Part shown: piece after piece, positions 57,550 through 64,000 of the stretch
Position numbering within the stretch: position 1 is the stretch's first letter
Layout of the letters: each line of letters begins with the position of its first letter
Source: Sphaerisporangium cinnabarinum
GTDB taxonomy: Bacteria; Actinomycetota; Actinomycetes; Actinomycetales; Cellulomonadaceae
Reading direction: 5' to 3'
Assembly: GCA_003052455.1 (NCBI GenBank)
Contig: QAPD01000003.1
Span: 51,414 to 115,413 of the forward strand
DNA: 64,000 bases
Position numbers and translations under genes: made by a program
The notes under the pieces: model-generated
The model's database searches: none
The model's input: the letters and a program-made list of their open reading frames with translations, nothing else
Told to the model about the DNA's origin: nothing

Positions 57550-58392
57550 GTGGCGGCGACGATCCACCCGACGGACCCCGCGCCGACCCGCACCGCGCCC
57601 GCGCCGGACCGTCCGCAGGTGACCCTGCTCCGGGTGCTCGCGGCGGAGCGGGACAAGCTGACGAGCCTGCGCTCGACGGCCTGGCTCGCGCTCGCGACCG
57701 TCGCCGCGGCGGCGGGGACGGCGTGGGCGCTGGGCGCGTTCGCCCGGCCCGACGCCGGGTCGTCGGGGGCGCCGCTCGCCGTCGCGGGGTTCGTGCTCGC
57801 CCAGCTCGGCTTCCTCGTGCTCGGCGCGGGCGTCGGCGCCGGGGAGTTCCGGACCGGCACCGCGCGCGTGACGTTCGTCGCGGTCCCTCGCCGCCTGCCC
57901 GTGCTCGCGGCGCAGGCGCTCGTGACGACGGCGGCCGCGCTCGCCGTCGCGGCCCTCGCGCTGGGCGCGGCGCTCGCCGCGACCGCCGCGCAGCGCGCCG
58001 ACGCCGCGCTCGTGCTCGACCTCGCGGACCGGGAGACGCTGCGCGTCCTCGCGGGCTTCGTGCTCTACCTGACCGGGGTCGCCCTCGTGGGCCTGGGCCT
58101 GGGGTCGCTCGTGCGGCGACCGGACGGGGCGCTCGTGGGCGGGGTCGTGCTGCTCGTCGTGCTCGACCACGTGCTCGCGACGAACCCGGGTCGGGTCGCG
58201 GACACGGCACGCGCGCTCCTGCCCGGGGCAGGGGCGCGCCTGCTGCAGGACGACGCCCGGCTCGCCGCGCTCGACGCGACGACGCTGGGCCCGCACCTCG
58301 GCACGTGGGGCGGGGGTCTCGTCCTCGCGGCGTGGGCCGCCGCGCTGCTCGCGGCGGCGGCGTACCGGCTGCGGCGCCATGACGTCGCCTGA
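57550..58392 (+). CDS. ABC-2 transporter permease 2
   Basis: A 280-residue paralogue of the preceding permease: AERDKLTSLRSTAWL, GEFRTGTARVTFVAVPRR and LVRRPDGALVGGVVLL align in the same order. About six hydrophobic segments. The GTG start is at 57550, 1 bp after the previous stop. The two permeases probably form a heterodimer around one ATPase pair. Substrate unknown; antibiotics or lipids are possible given the adjacent sensor kinase. Confidence 0.9.
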   Translation: MAATIHPTDPAPTRTAPAPDRPQVTLLRVLAAERDKLTSLRSTAWLALATVAAAAGTAWALGAFARPDAGSSGAPLAVAGFVLAQLGFLVLGAGVGAGEFRTGTARVTFVAVPRRLPVLAAQALVTTAAALAVAALALGAALAATAAQRADAALVLDLADRETLRVLAGFVLYLTGVALVGLGLGSLVRRPDGALVGGVVLLVVLDHVLATNPGRVADTARALLPGAGARLLQDDARLAALDATTLGPHLGTWGGGLVLAAWAAALLAAAAYRLRRHDVA

Positions 58393-58426
58393 CGTGCCGC
58401 GCGGCGGACGATGGGAGAGTAGGCGC

Positions 58427-59887
58427 GTGCCCACCCCGCCCCTCGCTCTCCCGCCCGCGCCCGGGGCGCACGACGGCGGACCGCGCGCGGAGCCCGACGT
58501 CCGACGGCGCGGCGCCGTGGGCCGCGTGCTCGCGCGGCACCCGTGGGCGGCCGACCTCGCGCTCGCGGGCGCCGTCGCGCTCCTCGGGCTCGTCACGGCG
58601 GCGGTCGCGCTCATGACCGTCGAGGGCTCCACCGGGCTGGGGCTGTTCCACGCCGACGAGCCCGTGGCGCAGGTGGTCGTCACGACCTGGCTCGTCGGCG
58701 CGGCCCTCGGGGCGGCCCTGCTCCTGCTCCGGCGGTCGCGCCCGCTGACCGTCACGGCGGCCCTCACGATCCTGGCCGTCGTCTCGCTCGCGACGGCGGG
58801 CGTGCTCGGCGTGCTCGGCGTGTGCCTCGCGTGCGCGGTGCACGCCGTCGCCGCCGAGCGCCCGCCCCGCACGGCGTGGGTCGTGTGCGGGGCGGTGCTC
58901 GCCGTCGTCGTGGCCGCGCTGTGGTGGAGGCAGGACATCGGGCTCGCCGAGATGCTCCTGTGGAGCGACCCGGTCGTCCTGCCGGACGGCGACCCGGTGC
59001 GCGACCTCGCGCAGCCGCCCTTCTCCCCCGGCAGACGCTCGGCGTCGGTCTTCCTCCTCGTCGCGCTCCTCCTGCTGGGGATGGCCACCGGCTCGGGGGT
59101 GCGGGCGCGCCGGCTGCACGACGAGGACCTCGTCGCGCGCTACCGCGCCCTGGCGCGCGACCGCGACCAGAGCGCGGCGCTCGCCCGGGCCGCCGAGCGG
59201 GCGCGCATCGCGCGCGAGATGCACGACGTCGTCGCGCACAGCGTGTCCGTGATGGTCGCGCTGTCCGACGGCGCGGGCGCGGCGCTCGACCGGGCACCCG
59301 ACCGCTCGCGCGAGGCGCTGCACGAGCTGTCCCGCACGGGACGCGACGCGCTGGCCGACATGCAGCGCGTCCTCGGCGCGCTCGACCCCGAGGAGGGCGG
59401 CGACGGGTCCGGTACCCCGGTCGAGCCGACGGGGACGGACCTCGCCGCCGTCGTCGCGCGGTTCCGCGCCGCGGGCGTGCCCGTCGCCGCGACCGGCCTC
59501 GACGTCGTGCTCCCCGCGGACACGTCGCTGCGCCTCGGGGCCGTGCGCATCGTCCAGGAGGCCCTGACCAACGTGCTCCGGCACGCTCCCGGGACGCCCG
59601 CGGCCGAGGTCGTCGTGCGTCGCACCGCGCGCGCGGTCGAGATCGACGTCCGCGACGACGGCGGCACGCGCCCGGGGACCGGAGGCGGGAGCGGGCGCGG
59701 CATCGTGGGCATGCGCGAGCGCGCCGCGCTGCTCGGCGGCGTCGTCGAGGCCGGCCCGCGGCCGGGCGGTGGCTGGGCGGTGCACGTCGTCCTGCCCTGC
59801 GACCCGGGCGAGGGCCGTGCCCGGAGCGCCCTCGGGCTGGAGCACCCGCACCGCGACGTGCACGACGACGAAGGAGGACGACCGTGA
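58427..59887 (+). CDS. Sensor histidine kinase (HisKA_3, NarL-type)
   Basis: A 486-residue membrane kinase. About five or six hydrophobic segments occupy the N-terminal half with little extracellular sequence, so it may sense the membrane or its partner transporter. The phosphoacceptor is in AREMHDVVAHSVSVM. The ATPase domain is short and has QEALTNVLRHAPG, DVRDDGG and GRGIVGMRERAALLGG. The start is uncertain: GTG at 58427 (GGGAGAG upstream), or ATG at 58379 overlapping the permease gene. It overlaps its response regulator by 4 bp. Confidence 0.92.
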   Translation: MPTPPLALPPAPGAHDGGPRAEPDVRRRGAVGRVLARHPWAADLALAGAVALLGLVTAAVALMTVEGSTGLGLFHADEPVAQVVVTTWLVGAALGAALLLLRRSRPLTVTAALTILAVVSLATAGVLGVLGVCLACAVHAVAAERPPRTAWVVCGAVLAVVVAALWWRQDIGLAEMLLWSDPVVLPDGDPVRDLAQPPFSPGRRSASVFLLVALLLLGMATGSGVRARRLHDEDLVARYRALARDRDQSAALARAAERARIAREMHDVVAHSVSVMVALSDGAGAALDRAPDRSREALHELSRTGRDALADMQRVLGALDPEEGGDGSGTPVEPTGTDLAAVVARFRAAGVPVAATGLDVVLPADTSLRLGAVRIVQEALTNVLRHAPGTPAAEVVVRRTARAVEIDVRDDGGTRPGTGGGSGRGIVGMRERAALLGGVVEAGPRPGGGWAVHVVLPCDPGEGRARSALGLEHPHRDVHDDEGGRP

Positions 59888-60558
59888 CGACCGTGCTGCT
59901 CGTCGACGACCAGGCGCTGCTGCGGATGGGCTTCCGCCTCGTCATCGAGTCGGAGCCCGACCTCGAGGTGGTGGGCGAGGCCTCCGACGGGCGCGTGGCC
60001 CTCGACCAGGTGGCGGCCCTCGCCCCCGACGTCGTCGTCATGGACGTCCGGATGCCCGGCATGGACGGCATCGAGGCGACCCGGCGCGTCGTCGCCGAGC
60101 ACCCCGGGACGCGCGTCCTCGTGCTCACGACGTTCGACGTCGACGAGCACGCGTTCGCGGCGCTGCGCTCCGGGGCGAGCGGGTTCCTGCTGAAGAACGC
60201 GCGCCCGCACGAGCTCGTCGAGGCGATCCGCACGGTCGCGGCGGGGAGCTCGGTCGTCGCGCCCCGCGTGCTGCGCCGCATGCTCGACCTCTTCGCGCCA
60301 CACCTGCCCGCGGGCGAGCAGCCGGCGGTCGACGACGGCCTCGACCCCCGGCTGCGCTCCCTCACGCCGCGCGAGCTCGACGTCCTGCGGTGCGTGGCCG
60401 AGGGGATGTCGAACGCCGAGATCGCCGACCGCCTCGTGCTGTCCGCGACGACCGTGAAGACGCACGTCGGCAACCTGCTGGCCAAGCTGGGCGTGCGCGA
60501 CCGGGTGCAGGCCGTGATCGTCGCGTACGAGAGCGGGCTCGTGGGGTCGCGCGGCTGA
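59884..60558 (+). CDS. NarL/FixJ-type response regulator
   Basis: A 224-residue regulator. The receiver domain (1-120) has the acidic pair Asp8/Asp9, phosphoacceptor Asp54 (VVVMDVRMPG), Thr in LVLTTFD and Lys in FLLKNARP. The C-terminal LuxR helix-turn-helix (about 155-220) has LTPRELDVLRCVAEGMSNAE and VKTHVGNLLAKLGVRDR. The GTG at 59884 overlaps the kinase stop (GTGA), with AAGGAGG 6 nt upstream. It most likely regulates the ABC operon it belongs to. Confidence 0.95.
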   Translation: MTTVLLVDDQALLRMGFRLVIESEPDLEVVGEASDGRVALDQVAALAPDVVVMDVRMPGMDGIEATRRVVAEHPGTRVLVLTTFDVDEHAFAALRSGASGFLLKNARPHELVEAIRTVAAGSSVVAPRVLRRMLDLFAPHLPAGEQPAVDDGLDPRLRSLTPRELDVLRCVAEGMSNAEIADRLVLSATTVKTHVGNLLAKLGVRDRVQAVIVAYESGLVGSRG

Positions 60559-60641
60559 CGCCCCGCGTTCACCCCCGCCGGGTGAGGCTCGCGCGCGCGC
60601 ACCGCTGCGACCGTGGGACGAGCGCCCGAGAGGAGCCGAGG

Positions 60642-63353
60642 ATGACGGCTGCACCGATCCCCCGACAGCAGGCACCGGCCCCCACGGGCCCCTGGCACAC
60701 GGCGCCGCCCGAGGCGGTGTGCGCCGCGCTCGACGTCGATCCGGCCGTCGGGCTGACGACGGCGCAGGTCGCGGAGCGGCGCGCCCGCTACGGGCCGAAC
60801 GCGCTCGCGCAGGAGCGCAAGGAGCGGCCGTGGCAGGCGTTCCTGCGCCAGTACCGCGACCTCATGCAGCTCGTCCTCGTCGGTGCCGCGGTCGTGAGCA
60901 TCATCGCGCTCGGCGACGTGCCGACCGGCGTCGTCGTGCTCGCCCTCACCGTCCTCAACGCGCTCATGGGCCTGCACCAGGAGGGCAAGGCGGCCCAGAG
61001 CGTCGCGGCGCTCCAGCAGATGCTCGTCATGACGGCCACCGTGCGCCGCGACGGGCGCCAGGAGCAGGTGCCCGCGGAGGAGCTCGTGCCGGGCGACGTC
61101 GTCGGGTTCGAGGCGGGCGGCAAGATCCCCGCGGACGGGCGGCTGCTCGTCGCCGCGTCGCTGGAGATCGAGGAGGCCGGGCTCACGGGCGAGAGCACGC
61201 CCGTCGCGAAGGGCGTCGCGGCGGTCGCGGCGGACGACGCCCCGCTCGGCGACCGCACCGACATGGCGTACATGAACTCCCAGGTCACGCGCGGGCGCGG
61301 CGAGATGGTCGTGACCGCCACCGGCATGACGACCGAGGTGGGCCGTATCTCCGGGATGCTCAGCGGCGTCGAGCAGGACAGGTCGCCGCTCACGCGTCAG
61401 CTCGACCGCATCACGGTGATCATCACGGTCATGGCGGCGGTCGCCCTCGTCGTGGTCGTCGTGCTGGGACTCGTGCGCGGCGAGGACTTCGACAGCCTCT
61501 TCGTCGTCGGGATCAGCCTGGCGATCGCCGCCATCCCGACCGGTCTGCCCGCCGTCGTGACCATGCTCCTGTCGCTCGGCACGCGGCGGCTCGCCGAGGA
61601 GGGCGCGATCGTCAAGCGCCTCAAGTCCGTCGAGACGCTCGGGTCGACGTCGGCGATCTGCTCCGACAAGACCGGGACGCTCACGCTCAACCAGATGACC
61701 GCGCGCCGGCTCGTGCTCGCCGGGCGCCGGTTCTCCGTCGACGGCGAGGGGTACTCCACGACCGGCCGCATCCTCGCGGCGGCCGGCTCGACCGACGTCC
61801 CGCTCGAACCGGTCGCGCTCCCGCTGGCGCTCGCGAGCGACGCCGTCGTGCGCGACGGCGAGTGCCTCGGCGACCCCACGGAGGGCGCGGTCGTCGTCCT
61901 CGCGGCGAAGGCCGGGCTCGACGTCGAGGAGACGCGCGCGGAGCACCCGCGCGTCGCGGAGGTCCCGTTCGACGCCGCGTACAAGCTCATGGCGACGTTC
62001 CACGAGATCGACGGCGAGCTCGTGTGCTTCGTCAAGGGCGCCCCGGACGTGCTGCTCGCCCGCTCGGCGCGATACCTGACGGCCGACGGCGGGTCGGCGC
62101 CCCTCGACGACGAGGGCCGCGCGCGCGTCCTCGCGGAGAACGACGCGCTCGCGGGCGAGGGCATGCGCGTGCTGGCCGTCGCGCGCCGCACCGTCACGCG
62201 CGACGAGCTCGCGGGCGACCTGCTCGCCGCGGTGCGCGACCTCGAGCTCCTCGCGCTCGTCGGGATCGTGGACCCACCGCGCCGCGAGGCGCGCGACGCC
62301 ATCGCCGAGTGCCGCGACGCCGGCATCCGCGTGCGGATGATCACGGGCGACCACGTCACCACGGCCGCGGCGATCGCCGGGCAGCTCGGCATCGAGGGGC
62401 GCGCGCTCACGGGCGCCGAGTTCGCCGCGATGTCCGACGCGCAGCTCGAGGCGGAGGTCGGCGAGATCGGTGTGGTCGCGCGCGTGGCGCCGGAGGACAA
62501 GGTGCGGCTCGTCGACGTGCTCAAGCGGACGGGCGACGTGGTCGCGATGACGGGCGACGGCGTGAACGACGCCCCCGCCCTGACGCGCGCGGACATCGGC
62601 GTCGCGATGGGGATCACGGGCACCGAGGTGACCAAGGACGCCGCCGAGATGATCCTCACCGACGACAACTTCGCCACGATCGTGGCGGCGGTCGAGGGCG
62701 GCCGTGGTCTCTACGACAACCTCATGAAGTACATCCGCTTCCAGATGGTCGTCCTCGTCGGGTTCATCCTCACGTTCGTCGGCGCGGGCATCTTCACCGT
62801 GGCCGGCGGCACCCCGCTCACGCCGCTGCAGATCCTCTGGGTCAACTTCGCGATCGACGTGCTGCTCGCGATCGGCCTCGGCTTCGACGCCGCGACGCCC
62901 GGGCTCATGCGGCGCCGACCCCGCCCGCCCACGGAGCCGGTCATCGGGCGCGCGCTCGGCGTGCGGCTCGCCGTCGGGGGCGTGCTCATCGCCGTCGGCA
63001 CGCTCGTCGCCGTCGCGTGGGGCGAGGCCGACGCCGACCTCGCCGTCGCGACGACGATGGGCCTCACCGCGATGTCGCTCCTGCACGTCGTCGCCGCGCT
63101 GGAGTGGCGCGACCCGCGGGCGAGCATCCTGTCGTCCGAGACGCTCGCGAACGGCCGGTTCGTCGTGCTCCTGCTCGCGTCGCTCGGGCTGACGTTCCTC
63201 GTGACGACGCTCGACGGCCTGCAGCGGATCTTCGGCACCGTCGACCTCGACGGCGGCCAGTGGGGCGTGTGCGCGCTCGTCGCGCTCGCCTTCCTCGTCC
63301 TCGTCGAGCTCGGGAAGCTCGTGCTGCGGACGGTGGACCGGCGCCGCGCCTGA
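60642..63353 (+). CDS. P-type cation-transporting ATPase (P2-like)
   Basis: A 903-residue P-type ATPase. TGES (182-185) forms the actuator domain, Asp342 in CSDKTGTLTLN is phosphorylated, and KGAPDVLL lies in the nucleotide domain. TGDGVNDAPAL completes the hinge. About ten transmembrane helices. The M4 motif is IPTGLPA (299-303), with Thr where calcium pumps have Glu. M6 keeps Asn and Asp (WVNFAIDVLLA), and M5 lacks the usual acidic residue. Ion specificity is therefore uncertain, so calcium should not be assumed. The ATG at 60642 has GAGAGGAG upstream. Confidence 0.92.
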   Translation: MTAAPIPRQQAPAPTGPWHTAPPEAVCAALDVDPAVGLTTAQVAERRARYGPNALAQERKERPWQAFLRQYRDLMQLVLVGAAVVSIIALGDVPTGVVVLALTVLNALMGLHQEGKAAQSVAALQQMLVMTATVRRDGRQEQVPAEELVPGDVVGFEAGGKIPADGRLLVAASLEIEEAGLTGESTPVAKGVAAVAADDAPLGDRTDMAYMNSQVTRGRGEMVVTATGMTTEVGRISGMLSGVEQDRSPLTRQLDRITVIITVMAAVALVVVVVLGLVRGEDFDSLFVVGISLAIAAIPTGLPAVVTMLLSLGTRRLAEEGAIVKRLKSVETLGSTSAICSDKTGTLTLNQMTARRLVLAGRRFSVDGEGYSTTGRILAAAGSTDVPLEPVALPLALASDAVVRDGECLGDPTEGAVVVLAAKAGLDVEETRAEHPRVAEVPFDAAYKLMATFHEIDGELVCFVKGAPDVLLARSARYLTADGGSAPLDDEGRARVLAENDALAGEGMRVLAVARRTVTRDELAGDLLAAVRDLELLALVGIVDPPRREARDAIAECRDAGIRVRMITGDHVTTAAAIAGQLGIEGRALTGAEFAAMSDAQLEAEVGEIGVVARVAPEDKVRLVDVLKRTGDVVAMTGDGVNDAPALTRADIGVAMGITGTEVTKDAAEMILTDDNFATIVAAVEGGRGLYDNLMKYIRFQMVVLVGFILTFVGAGIFTVAGGTPLTPLQILWVNFAIDVLLAIGLGFDAATPGLMRRRPRPPTEPVIGRALGVRLAVGGVLIAVGTLVAVAWGEADADLAVATTMGLTAMSLLHVVAALEWRDPRASILSSETLANGRFVVLLLASLGLTFLVTTLDGLQRIFGTVDLDGGQWGVCALVALAFLVLVELGKLVLRTVDRRRA

Positions 63354-63377
63354 GGGCGCCTCTCCTGGGGAGGTCCG

Positions 63378-64000
63378 TCAGGGCACGACGCCGAGCTCGC
63401 GGCCGCGCCGCACCGCCTCGCGCCGCGAGCCGACGCCGAGCTTGCGGTAGACCGACTTGAGGTGCGCCTTGACGGTGTTGACCGACACGAAGAGGTCGGC
63501 GGCCACCTCGGCGTTGCTCGCCATGGACGGCAGGACGGCGAGGACCGCGAGCTCGCGCTCGGTGAGCGGCTCGACGAGCGGGACCGGCTCCGGCGCCCGG
63601 CCCGGAGGGTCGAGGTGGGCGCGCAGCAGCTCGCCGAGCGCGTCGTCGCGGCGCGCGGCCGCGCGCGCGAGCGGCTCGTCGAGCTCGGTGCCCCGGACCG
63701 CGAGGAACGGCCGGACGACCCGTTCCGCTGCGGCCAGCTCGAGGGCGCGCCCGAGCGGGGCGTCGACGCGGCGTGTGCCCGCCCGCGCGAGCGCGGACGC
63801 CACGACGAGCGCCGCCTCCACCCGCACGACGACGTCCGCCTCCTCCCCCGGCGCGTCCCCGAGGTCCGCGACGGCGCGCTCCGCCGCCCCGGTGCGGCCC
63901 GCAGCCAGGAGCTCGCGCGCGCCGCACACCGCGACCACCGCGGCGCTCCCCAGCCGTTCCCGCGCGACGCGCGCGCCGAGCGCCGGGCCCGTGCCGTCGT
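63378..64000 (-). CDS. LuxR-family regulator, C-terminal part (gene continues past window)
   Basis: At least 207 residues are visible, and the frame is open to the window edge, so the N-terminus is missing. The visible part is Ala/Leu/Arg-rich helical-repeat sequence followed by a LuxR-type helix-turn-helix: LTERELAVLAVLPSMASNAE, then FVSVNTVKAHLKSVYRKLGV. Helical repeats before a C-terminal HTH fit a large MalT-like regulator, though a smaller protein starting just outside cannot be excluded. It converges on the P-type ATPase gene. Confidence 0.82.
   Translation of the reverse strand, partial: DGTGPALGARVARERLGSAAVVAVCGARELLAAGRTGAAERAVADLGDAPGEEADVVVRVEAALVVASALARAGTRRVDAPLGRALELAAAERVVRPFLAVRGTELDEPLARAAARRDDALGELLRAHLDPPGRAPEPVPLVEPLTERELAVLAVLPSMASNAEVAADLFVSVNTVKAHLKSVYRKLGVGSRREAVRRGRELGVVP

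Noticed and set aside
58379..58427. Histidine kinase start at the ATG overlapping the permease gene
   Set aside because: It cannot be excluded, but the GTG at 58427 has a better placed purine-rich site and removes an unconserved segment, so I kept the shorter form.

Overview
The window is very GC-rich DNA with dense genes, many GTG starts and 4-bp start/stop overlaps. It carries a Pup-proteasome cluster, a mycothiol ligase gene (mshC), an HGxxPAAW-type small membrane protein inside a trp cluster and a type II tRNA-Leu. Together these point to a high-GC actinobacterium. Gene content and order resemble the Cellulomonadaceae/Promicromonosporaceae (Cellulomonas, Cellulosimicrobium, Isoptericola), but that placement is an inference. 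I see no IS element, prophage, CRISPR array or rRNA, so this looks like ordinary chromosome with one probable acquired module, hipBA.

Positions 1-30619 lie entirely on the minus strand. Read in transcription order (high to low coordinate) they encode a HAD phosphatase, a site-2-type membrane protease with CBS domains, and the tRNA m1A58 methyltransferase. The Pup-proteasome locus follows: arc/mpa, dop, pup, prcB, prcA, pafA. Next come an FKBP lipoprotein coupled to hisF, a two-gene ABC exporter and hisI. Then trpE, four small membrane-protein genes, trpC, trpB, trpA, lgt, gltB and gltD (cut by the window edge). The histidine, tryptophan and glutamate-synthase genes connect nitrogen assimilation with amino acid synthesis. 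The ABC pair sits between hisF and hisI, and the four membrane-protein genes sit between trpE and trpC.

Positions 30700-55000 are a mixed-strand region of short units. They include the hipBA toxin-antitoxin module with three evenly spaced palindromes in its promoter, a PAC2 protein, mshC, a CorA channel, uppP and an aldo/keto reductase. An acidic small protein diverges from a DUF5703 gene, and these are followed by fructosamine kinase, an M20 peptidase, a multicopper oxidase, an M3 oligopeptidase and a GNAT. Alanine dehydrogenase diverges from an APC permease. A DUF1905 protein, an AI-2E family protein, tRNA-Leu(GAG), a lipoprotein, an SDR, a DUF1275 protein and an MFS/GntR divergent pair complete the region.

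Positions 55100-64000 are mostly plus strand. They carry an unrecognised conserved protein, then an ABC-2 system (ATPase plus two paralogous permeases) followed at once by a NarL-type two-component system that probably controls it. A P-type cation ATPase and the end of a LuxR-family regulator on the minus strand close the window.

A recurring feature is a -10-like hexamer (TAnnnT, or a one-base relative) ending 6-8 nt before the start codon. I count about sixteen genes with it, which suggests that much of the mixed-strand region is translated from leaderless mRNAs.
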